64,000 bases of DNA. Origin: CAIMFV01 sp040757715. GTDB lineage: Bacteria; Pseudomonadota; Alphaproteobacteria; Caulobacterales; Caulobacteraceae. This document shows positions 9,359 through 18,238 of the stretch, piece by piece (the stretch's first letter is position 1; each line of letters starts with the position of its first letter). The stretch is from assembly GCA_040757715.1 (NCBI GenBank), contig JBFLWS010000008.1, forward strand, positions 1 through 64,000, given 5' to 3'. Made by a program: the position numbers and the translations under genes. The notes under the pieces were generated by a model. The model was not told the origin of the DNA. It saw only the letters and a program-made list of their open reading frames with translations, and ran no database searches.

Positions 9359-10957
9359 ATGAGTACAACCAATCGCAACACTGGGCGATCCAATCTCAAG
9401 CGAGGCTTCGCTTCTGCTGTAGCGATCGCGGGATTGATGTTGGCGGCGACGCCGGCCCTGGCCGATCGCCTTATCACCGCCGACATGACCGCCAAGGCCG
9501 GCAAGATGAGCACCGCCTGGCGCGACTGCGTCGGGGCGGACCACGCCGGCATGCTGCTGCGCAAGGCCAATGTGGACCAGCTGCAGCTGGTGGAGCGCGA
9601 GATTGGCTTTCGCTACATCCGCTTCCACGCCATCTTCCTCGACGACACCGACGCCTATCGCGAGATCAACGGCCGGCCCTATTACAATTTCGATCGGGTC
9701 GATGCGATCTACGCTGCGGCCCTGGCCGCCGGAATCAAGCCCTTTGTCGAGGTCGGCTTCATGCCCACCGACCTCGCCAGCGACAGCAAGACCATCTTTT
9801 ACTGGAAGGGCAACGGCTCGCCGCCCAAGGACTGGGGCAAGTGGTCGGCCTTCATGACCGCCTTTGTGCAGCACCTGGAAGGGCGGTTCGGCCGCGACGA
9901 GGTGCGGTCCTGGCGCTTTGAAGTCTGGAACGAGCCCAATCTCGACGGTTTCTGGACCCATGGCGACCAGAAGACATATTTCGAGCTCTATGACGCCACA
10001 GCCCGCGCCATCAAGGGCGCCGACGCGGCGCTGAAGGTGGGCGGCCCCGCCACGGCCGGCGCCGGCTGGGTCCCCGAATTCCTGGCCCACGCCAAGGCGG
10101 CGGGGACCCCGGTGGATTTCGTCACCACCCACAGCTATGGCGTGGCCGGCGGTTTCCTGGACGAGAATGGCCAAGGCGACAACAGGCTGGTGCTGGATCG
10201 CAAGGCCATCATCGACGACGTGGAGCGGGTGCGGGCTCAGATCAAGGCCTCGCCATGGCCGGACCTGCCGCTCTACATCACCGAGTGGAGCACCAGCTAC
10301 AATCCGCGCGACCCGATCCACGACGCCTATCTCAGCGCGCCTTTCATCCTCAACAAGCTGAAGGACACGGAGACCAGCGCCCAGTCCATGAGTTACTGGG
10401 TCTATTCGGACCTGTTTGAGGAAGCCGGTCCGCCGCCGTCCTCGTTCCATGGCGGCTTTGGCCTGCTCAATCGCGAAGGGATTCGAAAGGCGGCCTATTT
10501 CGCCTTCAAGTACCTGGCCGAGCTCGGCCCGGTGGAACTGACCAACAAGGACCGTGAAAGCTGGCTGACCCGTGACGGCGACACCTTCGCGGGGCTGATC
10601 TGGAACTACACGGTGCCGGACCAGAAGTTGTCCAACCGGCCCTATTACACGCAGATCCACCCGGCGACGGCGCTCGATCCGGTGCGTCTCAAGCTCGCCA
10701 AGCTCCATCCGGGCGCCTATCGCCTGCGGGTCTACCGCACCGGTTACAAACAAAATGATCCGTATACGACCTATATGGAATGGGGCCGGCCCACCGACCT
10801 CAGCACCGATCAGATCGCCACCTTGCAGCACCAGACCCGCGATGCGCCGGAACTCGACCAGACCATCAAGATCGGTCGCGACGGCCGCTTCGATCAGACC
10901 TTGAAGATACGCACCAATGACGTGCTGCTGCTCCGACTGGAGCGCGTCGGAAGTTAA
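9359..10957 (+). CDS. Exported GH39 glycosidase, probable beta-xylosidase
   Basis: Clan GH-A enzyme of about 532 residues with an N-terminal signal segment ending near ALAD (residue 36). The acid/base Glu192 is in RFEVWNEPNLDGFW and the nucleophile Glu309 in YITEWSTSYNPRDP, both GH39 signatures; MSYWVYSDLFEE also fits. GH39 contains beta-xylosidases and alpha-L-iduronidases, and a bacterial enzyme in this context is most likely a beta-xylosidase acting on xylo-oligosaccharides. The ATG at 9359 has GAGGGCGGA upstream; a TTG start 21 nt earlier is less likely. A strong hairpin follows the gene at 11007-11044. Confidence 0.88.
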   Translation: MSTTNRNTGRSNLKRGFASAVAIAGLMLAATPALADRLITADMTAKAGKMSTAWRDCVGADHAGMLLRKANVDQLQLVEREIGFRYIRFHAIFLDDTDAYREINGRPYYNFDRVDAIYAAALAAGIKPFVEVGFMPTDLASDSKTIFYWKGNGSPPKDWGKWSAFMTAFVQHLEGRFGRDEVRSWRFEVWNEPNLDGFWTHGDQKTYFELYDATARAIKGADAALKVGGPATAGAGWVPEFLAHAKAAGTPVDFVTTHSYGVAGGFLDENGQGDNRLVLDRKAIIDDVERVRAQIKASPWPDLPLYITEWSTSYNPRDPIHDAYLSAPFILNKLKDTETSAQSMSYWVYSDLFEEAGPPPSSFHGGFGLLNREGIRKAAYFAFKYLAELGPVELTNKDRESWLTRDGDTFAGLIWNYTVPDQKLSNRPYYTQIHPATALDPVRLKLAKLHPGAYRLRVYRTGYKQNDPYTTYMEWGRPTDLSTDQIATLQHQTRDAPELDQTIKIGRDGRFDQTLKIRTNDVLLLRLERVGS

Positions 10958-11006
10958 GTCCATCCGGAGCAATATGCTGACCTCCCCTGCCTTGCTCCGT
11001 TCCTCG

Positions 11007-11050
11007 CCTCCCTGGCCGCGCCATTCCGGCGCCGGCCGGGGAGGCATTTC
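11007..11050 (+). terminator. Probable terminator hairpin after GH39
   Basis: A long GC-rich stem (CCTCCC and GGCCGCGCC pairing with GGCGCCGGCC and GGGAGG, 11007-11044) is followed by a pyrimidine-rich CATTTCTCTTCCC tract rather than a clean T-run. Confidence 0.5.
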
Positions 11051-11068
11051 TCTTCCCAGCAGCGACAA

Positions 11069-11090
11069 TTGTCGTATATTTGTCGGACAA
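11069..11090. promoter_or_regulatory. GntR-like double site upstream of the GH29 gene
   Basis: TTGTCGGACAA (11080-11090) fits TTGT-N3-ACAA fully. It is directly preceded by TTGTCGTATAT (11069-11079), a related but degenerate copy. The pair ends 63 nt before the GH29 start. No LacI-type palindrome is recognisable here. Confidence 0.5.
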
Positions 11091-11153
11091 TTAAACAAGA
11101 CCACATGCTAACGCCCTGGGCCAACCAAGCGGCGTGCTTCTCGGGAGACCCGT

Positions 11154-12695
11154 ATGACCAGTCTGTCCAAGCGCCAGTTTCTCGCCACGCCGCTGCTCGC
11201 TGCGGCCGGGGCCAGCGCGGTAGCGGCCGAATGCCCGCCGGTGACGCCGCCTTTCGTCCCCCCGGCTGAAACCGGTCCGTTCCGCAGCACCGTGGAATCG
11301 CTGAAAACCTTCCACACGCCCGACTGGTTCCGCGACGCCAAGTTCGGCATCTGGGCGCATTGGGGGCCTCAGGCCGTGCCGCGCATGGGCGACTGGTACG
11401 CGCGCTTCATGTATGTGCCGGGCCACTATCACTACGACGCGCACCTCAAAAATTACGGCCACCCGTCCGAGCATGGCTACAAGGACATCCTGCCGCTGTG
11501 GACAGCGGAGAAGTTCGATCCCGAAGCGCTGATGGACAAGTACGCCGCCGCGGGGGCGCGCTACTTCGTCAGCATGGGCGTGCACCACGACAATTTCGAT
11601 CTGTGGGCCTCGCGCCATCACCGCTGGAACGCCTCGCTCATTGGCCCCAAGCGCGACATCGTCGGCGCCTGGCGCGATGCGGCGCGCAAGCGCGGCCTGC
11701 GCTTCGGCGTGTCGGAACACCTGGGCGCCAGCCACAACTGGTTCTGGCCAAGCCACCAATGCGACCAGTTCTGGCCCAAGCTCGGCGTGGCCTATGACGG
11801 CGCCGACCCGCAATACGCCGACCTCTATCATGAGGCTCACAACGAGCCCTATCTGAACCGGGGCGGCGACTGGTACACGCGCAGTCCGAAGTTCCACAAG
11901 ATCTGGTACAATCGTATCCGCGATCTGGTGGATTCCTACGAGCCGGACCTGCTCTATTCCGATGGCGGCATTCCCTTCGGCGATGTCGGACGCTCGCTGG
12001 TGGCCCACCTCTACAACACCAGCATCGCTCGCCACGGCAAGCTGGAGGCCGTCTATAACTGCAAAGACCTCGGCTCCGGCGAGTTCTACAAGGAAGTGGG
12101 CGTGCAGGACGTCGAGCGCGGCGTGATGCATGGCATCAATCCCCTGCCCTGGCAGACCGACACCTCCAACGGCGACTGGTTCTACAGCGACAACTACAAT
12201 TACAAGACCGCCGACGACGTGCTGGCCATGCTGGCGGACATCGTCAGCAAGAACGGCAACATGCTCTTGAACGTGGTGCTCTACGCCGACGGCAGTCTGC
12301 CGCCGGAATCGGCCAAGCTGCTGGATGAGCTGGCGCCGTGGATGAAGGTCAATGGCGAGGCCATTCACGGCACCCGCCCGTGGAAGATCTATGGCGAGGG
12401 CCCCACCGAAGGCGCGGCCGGCGCCTTCAAGGAGTTCACCCAGTACACCGCCGCCGACATCCGCTTCACCACGCGCGGCGAGACGCTTTACGCCATCACG
12501 CTGGGCGAGCCGAAGGGCCGCGTCAGCATCACCAGCCTGCGCACCGGCAATCCGCATGAGGCGCGCACGGTGAAGAAGGTGGAGCTGTTGGGCGCCGGCG
12601 CGCTGCACTTCCGCCAGACCGCCGAGGCCCTGGTGGTGGAGCTGCCGGAGCGCCTGCCCACCCGCCACAGCAGCGCGCTGCGCATTCACGTCTAA
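11154..12695 (+). CDS. Exported GH29 alpha-L-fucosidase
   Basis: Removes terminal alpha-L-fucose. The 513-residue protein starts with a Tat-like signal (SKRQFLATPLLAAAGA, Lys in place of the first Arg). GH29 signatures are WFRDAKFGIWAHWG (about 58-71), MGVHHDNFDLW (141-151), FGVSEHLGASHNW and the probable nucleophile Asp270 in PDLLYSDGG. Fucose caps occur on plant xyloglucan and on other glycans. RBS CGGGAG precedes the ATG. It is followed by a bidirectional terminator. A single-gene transcription unit is likely, controlled from the GntR-like site at 11069-11090. Confidence 0.92.
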   Translation: MTSLSKRQFLATPLLAAAGASAVAAECPPVTPPFVPPAETGPFRSTVESLKTFHTPDWFRDAKFGIWAHWGPQAVPRMGDWYARFMYVPGHYHYDAHLKNYGHPSEHGYKDILPLWTAEKFDPEALMDKYAAAGARYFVSMGVHHDNFDLWASRHHRWNASLIGPKRDIVGAWRDAARKRGLRFGVSEHLGASHNWFWPSHQCDQFWPKLGVAYDGADPQYADLYHEAHNEPYLNRGGDWYTRSPKFHKIWYNRIRDLVDSYEPDLLYSDGGIPFGDVGRSLVAHLYNTSIARHGKLEAVYNCKDLGSGEFYKEVGVQDVERGVMHGINPLPWQTDTSNGDWFYSDNYNYKTADDVLAMLADIVSKNGNMLLNVVLYADGSLPPESAKLLDELAPWMKVNGEAIHGTRPWKIYGEGPTEGAAGAFKEFTQYTAADIRFTTRGETLYAITLGEPKGRVSITSLRTGNPHEARTVKKVELLGAGALHFRQTAEALVVELPERLPTRHSSALRIHV

Positions 12696-12714
12696 GCCGG
12701 CGAGGCCTGGTTAA

Positions 12715-12755
12715 CAAAAAAACCCGATGGGCCGGCGCCCATCGGGTTTTTCTTT
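12715..12755. terminator. Bidirectional intrinsic terminator
   Basis: A 12-bp stem (AACCCGATGGGC / GCCCATCGGGTT, loop CGGC, 12721-12748) has a T-rich tract on the right and an A-run on the left. It can therefore end both the GH29 transcript and the leftward GH51 transcript. Confidence 0.85.
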
Positions 12756-12771
12756 GCCGAAATGAACCCGC

Positions 12772-14751
12772 TCAACGCGCGGCGAAGTCGAGCAGCGACA
12801 CCGAATAGGCCGGTACGGTCTGCACGAAATCCCGCGACAGGCCATGCACGGTTTGCCGCTTGGGGGCGATCAGCTCAGGCTGGTCGAGCGAATTGCTGTC
12901 GCCCGGGTCCTTGCCGGCCAGCACCGTCAGCGTCCCCGTGTCGGCGACGTTATGGGCGCCGCGGAGCACCACGTGGATTGGTTGGGCTGAGCCGCTGCGA
13001 TTGACCAGCTTCAGCTGCACATGGCCATCGCTCGTGCGCTTGGTCGCCACCCAATAGAGGGCGGGGAAGGTCTTGCCCTCGGCGGTGAAGTCCGGAACGT
13101 TCGCGCCCTCGGAGGCCAGCACCGCATCGCCGCGCCCCGCCCCGAACATCTGCAGCACATGATAGGACGGCGTGCCGTAGTTGCGCAGGGCGTCATAGCC
13201 GATCAGGTTGGGCGCCCACTGCACGGAATTGTCTTTGGCGGGACCGCCGCTATGGCTGAGGTTGGCCAGCAGCGGGGCGTAGGCGTTCATGATCACCAGG
13301 TCCGCATTGCGCTCCAAACCCGTGAGGTAGGCGGCGTCGGCCAGGGCTGCGCGTAAGGTAGGCATGCGCCAACCGTCGTGGGAGGCCCATTCGCCCACAA
13401 ACACCTTGGGCTCAGCGCGTGAGCGGTTGTCGTACTCGTGCACACGGGCATAGGTCTCCGTCTCGCCCTTGAAAGCGTAGAAGTGCTCATCAAGCATGTC
13501 CGGCCGTTGCGAGGGCGTGGCCGAGAGGGCGGCGGTGGAGATCAGCTGCAGGTTCGGATACTTGGCCTTGATGGCGCTATAGAAGGCCTTGAAGCGCACA
13601 TCGTAGCTGCCTGAGTTATCGAAGAAGTCCTCGTTGCCGATCTCCACATAGTGCAGCGGGAACGGCGCCGGATGACCGTCGGCGACGCGGCGCGCGCCCC
13701 ACTTGGTGCTGGCGTCGCCGGTAACATATTCAATCTCGTCCAGCGCATCCTGGATGAACGGTTCGAGGTCCTTGGCCGTATCCACGTGCTGGCCGTTCAG
13801 CGCATAGCCGGCGAACACGGCCAGCACCGGCTCGGCCTTCAGGTCCTCGCACCAGTCGAGCATCTCGAGCAGGCCCATGCCGTCGGTGGACCAGTAGTTC
13901 CAGGGCGAGCGGTGGCCGGGGCGTTGCTCCAGGGGGCCGAGAGTGGCCTTCCAGTCGAAGCGCTGACCGAAGGTGTCGCCCTCCAGATAGTTGCCGCCCG
14001 GCAGGCGGATGAAGGCCGGCTTCATGGCCGCCAGCTTTTCCATCAGGTCCGGGCGCAGGCCGTTGGCCCGGTTGTGGTAGGTGGGCCCGAACAAAGACAC
14101 CTGCTGCAGCCAGAGCTTGGCCGGCGTCTCGGTGGTCAGGGTGAAGTGGTTGGCCTTGGAAGGCGCAACGGCGCCTGTGTGCAGCGTCACTTCAAACCGC
14201 TTCCACTTCGGACCAACGCCAGTGACCGTGGCCGAGGCGAGGGTCTCGCCCCCATCGCTGACGATGGCAAGCTTGATCGGCCCAGCGTCGCCTTCCGCAT
14301 GGGCGAAGAAGGAGGCGGTGTAAGTGGTGTTGGGCCGCGCCGGCACGCCCCAATAGCCGGTGTTGGCGACGCCTACGGCATGGCCCGGCGCCGCCTTGCT
14401 GGCGTCCACGGCGAGACTGATGTGCTGGATGTCGTTGAGCGGATAGGCCCAGTCGATGCCGACGGTCCCAGCGCCCACGGGCGACCAGTAGATCGGGTTA
14501 TCGGCGCGATAGGCGATCCCCTCCTCGCCCTTGATGGTGCGATTGCGCAGGAGCTCGCCGTAAAGGCCGCCCTCATAGGCGAAATTGATCTCCTCGGTCA
14601 TCAACCCATAGAATTTCGGATCGATCTTGGCCTTGGTCTGATCAAGGGCGATGGTGATGGTCGGTTTGGCCGGCGCATCCGCCGCCACGGCCTGGCTGAG
14701 CGAGGCCAGCATCAGGGGCAGTGCGGCGAAGGCGAGCAGTCGTTGTTTCAT
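12772..14751 (-). CDS. Exported GH51 alpha-L-arabinofuranosidase
   Basis: Removes alpha-L-arabinofuranosyl side chains from arabinoxylan, arabinan or arabinosylated xyloglucan. About 659 residues: a signal peptide ending near AVAADAP, a carbohydrate-binding-like beta-sandwich (about 90-225), the catalytic barrel with acid/base Glu374 (YVEIGNEDFF) and nucleophile Glu454 (VFVGEWASH), then a C-terminal beta domain. IRLPGGNYLEGDTF is a GH51 signature. I chose the ATG at 14751 for the signal peptide; ATG 14766 is possible and neither has a strong ribosome site. It lies 49 nt downstream of the GH31 gene, probably co-transcribed; the gap contains a 16-bp tandem duplication. Confidence 0.9.
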   Translation of the reverse strand: MKQRLLAFAALPLMLASLSQAVAADAPAKPTITIALDQTKAKIDPKFYGLMTEEINFAYEGGLYGELLRNRTIKGEEGIAYRADNPIYWSPVGAGTVGIDWAYPLNDIQHISLAVDASKAAPGHAVGVANTGYWGVPARPNTTYTASFFAHAEGDAGPIKLAIVSDGGETLASATVTGVGPKWKRFEVTLHTGAVAPSKANHFTLTTETPAKLWLQQVSLFGPTYHNRANGLRPDLMEKLAAMKPAFIRLPGGNYLEGDTFGQRFDWKATLGPLEQRPGHRSPWNYWSTDGMGLLEMLDWCEDLKAEPVLAVFAGYALNGQHVDTAKDLEPFIQDALDEIEYVTGDASTKWGARRVADGHPAPFPLHYVEIGNEDFFDNSGSYDVRFKAFYSAIKAKYPNLQLISTAALSATPSQRPDMLDEHFYAFKGETETYARVHEYDNRSRAEPKVFVGEWASHDGWRMPTLRAALADAAYLTGLERNADLVIMNAYAPLLANLSHSGGPAKDNSVQWAPNLIGYDALRNYGTPSYHVLQMFGAGRGDAVLASEGANVPDFTAEGKTFPALYWVATKRTSDGHVQLKLVNRSGSAQPIHVVLRGAHNVADTGTLTVLAGKDPGDSNSLDQPELIAPKRQTVHGLSRDFVQTVPAYSVSLLDFAAR

Positions 14752-14767
14752 GGCGAGTGATCTCATT

Positions 14768-14799
14768 GATCTGTAGCGACGGGGATCTGTAGCGACGGG
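14768..14799. repeat. Perfect tandem duplication of a 16-bp unit
   Basis: The unit GATCTGTAGCGACGGG occurs twice in direct tandem (14768-14783 and 14784-14799) in the short gap between GH31 and GH51. TGTAGCGAC resembles the LacI-type half-site seen elsewhere in the window. Confidence 0.85.
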
Positions 14800-14800
14800 C

Positions 14801-17161
14801 TCAGCGGCCCACGATTCGGACGAGCTTGGGCGCGGCGGCGACCAGGGCCTTGTCCTCGCCGCTGGCGCTGAGCACGCCTGTGGCGTCATGCCAGGTCAGG
14901 GTGGTGACGCCGCCCTTGCCCTTTTCATAGTCGTAGGAGACGCCGTCGTCGTCATAGAGAGCGAACACCCCGTCCTTGCCCGGATAGACCCGCAGCTCGC
15001 GGATCGCCTGATGCGTGGCGGTGGACTGGATGTCGGCGCCGATGGGCAGGATGGAGCCGGCGCGCACGAACACCGGGATACGGTCGATGGGCGCGGCGGC
15101 CTTCACCCACCGGCCGCCGGCCAGCTTTTCATTGGTCCAGAAGTCGTACCAGTCGCCGGCGGGCAGATAGACGTCCTTCTCGGTCTGCCCCTGCTCGGTC
15201 ACTGGCGCCACCAGCATGGCCGGACCGAACATGTACTCGGTCCCGAGATCAGCTACCTTCGGATCATTGGGGAAGTCCATCCACAGGGGGCGCATGAACG
15301 GCGCGCCGGTATCGTAGGTCTTGCGCGCCTGCGAGTAGATGTAGGGGATCAGCTGATAGCGCAGGCGGTCATAGCGCGCCATGATCGCCTCGGCTTCCTT
15401 GCCATAGGCCCAGATCTCAGTGTTGGGGTGGTTCCCGTGCAGGCGCAGGGTGGGCATGAAGACGCCGTACTCGAACCACCGCGTCAGCAGCTCCGGATAG
15501 TCGTGGTAGCCGCCGAGGCTGGCCGCGGCCTCGCCCGGATCCACCAGGGGCGCCTTCACGCCGCCGCCCGACTGCGGCAGCCACTGCCAGCCGGCGATGT
15601 CGTTGCCCCAGTAGGCGACGCCCGAGGCGGTCATGTTGAGCCCGGTGGGGATCTGGCGTTGCAGGGCCTCCCAGGTGGGATCGATGTCCGACGACCAGAA
15701 CAGAGCGCCGGTGCGCTGCGAGCCGAGATAGGCCGCGCGGGACAGGATCAGCACCCGCTGTTTGGGCTTCCAGACGCGCATGCCGTCGGCCACGCCCTCC
15801 ACATGCAGCAGCGGGAAGACGTTGTGATAGCGTTCGCCCGATCCGATCGAATAGAAGGCCCCGTCCGGCACCAGGTCCGGCTCGGTCTCATCCAGCCACG
15901 GATAGTCGAAGCCATGCGACAGGATGTTGTCGCGGGCATGCTCCCAGAACCACTTGCGCGCTTCGGGATTGGTCTCGTCGATCAGGGCGCCGGCGCGGTC
16001 GGAACGGAACGGCAAGCCATCGATGGCCTTGCCCTCCTTGTCCTTCAGCAGGAAGCCCTTGGCGTCCAGTTCGTTGAAATAACGGCTGGAGGTCTCGAAC
16101 CGGGGCCAGATGGAAATGATCGAATGGAGCCCCAGGTCGTGCAGCTCGCGATTCATGCCGTCGGGATCGGGGAATTCCGCAGGGTTGATGTCGAGCTGGC
16201 CCATGCGGGTCCAGTAGAACCAGTCCACCACCATGACATCGAGGGGATAGCCCTTGTCGTGGTAGGTGTGGGCGACGCGCAGGATTTCTTTCTGGCTGTC
16301 GTAGCGGGCCTTGGACTGGATCAGGCCGAACGCCGCCTTGGGCGGGATGGGCGTGCGTCCGGTGACGCGGGCATAGGCCGAATAGAGCTGCTCCGGGGTG
16401 TCGCCCACCACCAGGAAGAAGCTGACCCGCTCGCCGACGGTCGACTGCAGCGAGGTGTGGCCGCGGATCGCGGCGGAGAGCCGGGTCTGCGAAGGATTGT
16501 CCCAGATGACGCCATAGCCCTTGGACGACACCAGGAACGGCACGCAAACCTGTTCGCCCGCGGGAGCGTCGTACCAGTGCTGGCAATCGATCACCCGGCC
16601 CCGCAGGTCGAGCGATCCACGGCTCTCCTGGTTCTGGCCCATGCCGTAATAATGTTCGTCGGCCGCCGTGCTCAGCGACACGCCGACCTGATAGGTGGCC
16701 TCACCCGCCACCTTATGCGGCGACATCTCCCAGCCGCCCACCGACACCAGCGTCTGGCCGGCGGCGTTGCGCAACTGCAGGCTCACCGGCGGCAGGGACG
16801 GTGCAAAATAACGATCCATCGGCGAGGGGACGCGCGGCGCCGGGGCCGGATCTACGTGCAGCGACAGAGCAGAGCTGACAAAGCTGTCGCCGTTGGCGTC
16901 GGCCGTGTGGCGCAAGCCTGCGCTGTCGGCATTGTGGGTCAGTACGCCGTAACCGGGCCCCTTCAGCGCCTCAGCCTTGTCCACGGCGATGGTCACATGC
17001 ACCACGTTCGGGCCATAGGCTTCCACGCTGACCCAGGCGCCGTCGCGATCCAGCGTGACGACGCCAGCCTCAGACGCCGGGGCTTCTGGCGCCGGGGCGG
17101 CGAATGCGCCGGACGCAGCAAGGATGAGCGCCGCAGCCGAAATGGCGAAGGGGGAACGCAT
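14801..17161 (-). CDS. Exported GH31 alpha-xylosidase
   Basis: A 786-residue GH31 enzyme with a signal peptide (cleavage near GAFAAPA). An N-terminal beta-sandwich precedes the barrel; the nucleophile is Asp424 in PWLDETEPDL, the acid/base Asp492 in FWSSDIDPTW, and QSKARYDSQ and ISIWPRF are close to xyloglucan alpha-xylosidases such as Cellvibrio Xyl31A. It would remove the non-reducing-end alpha-xylose of xyloglucan oligosaccharides. It lacks the PA14 insert known in Xyl31A as far as I can see. A perfect GGAGG precedes the ATG. A LacI-like operator lies 53-66 nt upstream. An alpha-glucosidase role is the alternative. Confidence 0.87.
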   Translation of the reverse strand: MRSPFAISAAALILAASGAFAAPAPEAPASEAGVVTLDRDGAWVSVEAYGPNVVHVTIAVDKAEALKGPGYGVLTHNADSAGLRHTADANGDSFVSSALSLHVDPAPAPRVPSPMDRYFAPSLPPVSLQLRNAAGQTLVSVGGWEMSPHKVAGEATYQVGVSLSTAADEHYYGMGQNQESRGSLDLRGRVIDCQHWYDAPAGEQVCVPFLVSSKGYGVIWDNPSQTRLSAAIRGHTSLQSTVGERVSFFLVVGDTPEQLYSAYARVTGRTPIPPKAAFGLIQSKARYDSQKEILRVAHTYHDKGYPLDVMVVDWFYWTRMGQLDINPAEFPDPDGMNRELHDLGLHSIISIWPRFETSSRYFNELDAKGFLLKDKEGKAIDGLPFRSDRAGALIDETNPEARKWFWEHARDNILSHGFDYPWLDETEPDLVPDGAFYSIGSGERYHNVFPLLHVEGVADGMRVWKPKQRVLILSRAAYLGSQRTGALFWSSDIDPTWEALQRQIPTGLNMTASGVAYWGNDIAGWQWLPQSGGGVKAPLVDPGEAAASLGGYHDYPELLTRWFEYGVFMPTLRLHGNHPNTEIWAYGKEAEAIMARYDRLRYQLIPYIYSQARKTYDTGAPFMRPLWMDFPNDPKVADLGTEYMFGPAMLVAPVTEQGQTEKDVYLPAGDWYDFWTNEKLAGGRWVKAAAPIDRIPVFVRAGSILPIGADIQSTATHQAIRELRVYPGKDGVFALYDDDGVSYDYEKGKGGVTTLTWHDATGVLSASGEDKALVAAAPKLVRIVGR

Positions 17162-17213
17162 GAGAGTCCTCCGAAACTTTTATTGATCGCGAAAGGCCGT
17201 TACGCCATGCGTT

Positions 17214-17227
17214 TGTTATCGCTACCA
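17214..17227. promoter_or_regulatory. LacI-like operator upstream of GH31
   Basis: TGTTATCGCTACCA matches the palindrome TG-N-TA-N-CG-N-TA-N-CA shared by other promoters of the locus. It lies 53-66 nt upstream of the GH31 start. Confidence 0.5.
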
Positions 17228-17337
17228 TTGCGCTCTGGCCCGACCATGTCAAGCCAAGCGGGGGTCGAAGCTCAGCGCCGCCGTACTTCGCGGCCGGCCC
17301 GATCCCCGTCGTCGCGGGAACTCGAACCTTGGGCGCT

Positions 17338-17952
17338 CTACGGCGTCGGGATGTACTTTTGCTTGTCGAGCACATCGGGATCGCTCGACAGCTTATAAAG
17401 ATACTGCCGGCGCGACGCCTTGTCCTTGAGCGCACCCATTTCCGCCCGCTGCGCTTCGGTAAGGGTGAAGCGGCTAAAGCCGTGCGCGGCCATGCACTTG
17501 CGCACTTCCACGAACATTAGGTCTTTGATCCGCGCATATTGCGTCTTGGGCTGAGCAGCCATCTCGATGGCCTGCCGATCATGCTCGCGGGCCGCAATCT
17601 CGGCGTTAGCGGCGTTGTAGCTGCCCCCCTGGCGGGAAGTCCCGCCGTCTCGGCTGACTTCCAAGTAGGTTGTGCGATCATAAAGCGCATCCATTTCGGT
17701 GGAGGCGGTCCGCAGCGTGTTGACCGGATCAGAATGGTCGATGTCGGCGGCTAGGCCGACCTTGCCGCATTCCAGCGCATCGTCGCGATACTGATCATAG
17801 CTGATATTGGCCTTGCCCCAGGCCACCGTGGGAATGTCGCGCGTTTGGGCCTGAGCCGCTTCGCCGCACAGCATGAAGAGCGACGTCGCCGCCAGGGCGA
17901 GCCGTGCGCCACGGCGGAGCTTCGCGTCCTGCTGGGCTGAATTTGACAACAT
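17338..17952 (-). CDS. Exported conserved hypothetical protein
   Basis: I do not recognise a named function. The 204-residue protein has an N-terminal signal segment (hydrophobic 17-32, cleavage near AQAQT). It then has two conserved-looking blocks: WGKANISYDQYRDDALECG (Cys62) and a C-terminal block RKCMAAHGFSRFTLTEAQR (Cys153) with YLYKLSSDPDVLDKQ. This architecture (two cysteines, a GF-RF-LT motif, a final SDP-VL-Q) resembles small hypothetical proteins I associate with Caulobacterales and Sphingomonadales. GGGGAG precedes the ATG. It is divergent from the GntR gene and shares its composite operator, which suggests co-regulation with the glycan locus. Confidence 0.75.
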   Translation of the reverse strand: MLSNSAQQDAKLRRGARLALAATSLFMLCGEAAQAQTRDIPTVAWGKANISYDQYRDDALECGKVGLAADIDHSDPVNTLRTASTEMDALYDRTTYLEVSRDGGTSRQGGSYNAANAEIAAREHDRQAIEMAAQPKTQYARIKDLMFVEVRKCMAAHGFSRFTLTEAQRAEMGALKDKASRRQYLYKLSSDPDVLDKQKYIPTP

Positions 17953-18035
17953 TACGATGATCTCCCCGTTTGTATCGCTGTTCCAACTGACCGCGCTGAG
18001 ATCGCACGATCCGTCGACTGGCTTTCTTGGCCATA

Positions 18036-18057
18036 TTGTATGATGATAACGCTATCA
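18036..18057. promoter_or_regulatory. Overlapping GntR-like and LacI-like sites
   Basis: TTGTATGATGA (18036-18046, a GntR-type half-site) runs into TGATAACGCTATCA (18044-18057, a LacI-type palindrome). It lies in the divergent region 17953-18238 between the exported hypothetical gene and the GntR regulator, so GntR autoregulation is plausible. Confidence 0.6.
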
Positions 18058-18238
18058 ATTCCAACGATCAATTCCGACAAACGGATGATTGGATCGCCGC
18101 ATTCCCCTCGAACGACCGGGCAGAAAGACACGCAACCGCTTTACCTTGACGCTTGGGTCAAGCTTGACCTTGAGGATTTGGTCAATACGGTGCCCCTGAA
18201 TGGTGCGACAAATTCGCCGCTCCGCCGGAAAGGGCGAC

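Noticed and set aside
9290..11104. 604-codon open frame antisense to GH39
   Set aside because: It is a shadow of the GH39 coding sequence; no recognisable domain.
11091..12689. 532-codon open frame antisense to the GH29 fucosidase
   Set aside because: Fully explained by the fucosidase gene on the other strand.
14888..17398. Very long open frame (836 codons) antisense to GH31
   Set aside because: It mirrors the GH31 gene, which has a signal peptide, catalytic motifs and a GGAGG ribosome site. Such antisense frames are common in high-GC DNA, and the translated composition (His/Gly/Arg-rich, no domain) is not protein-like.
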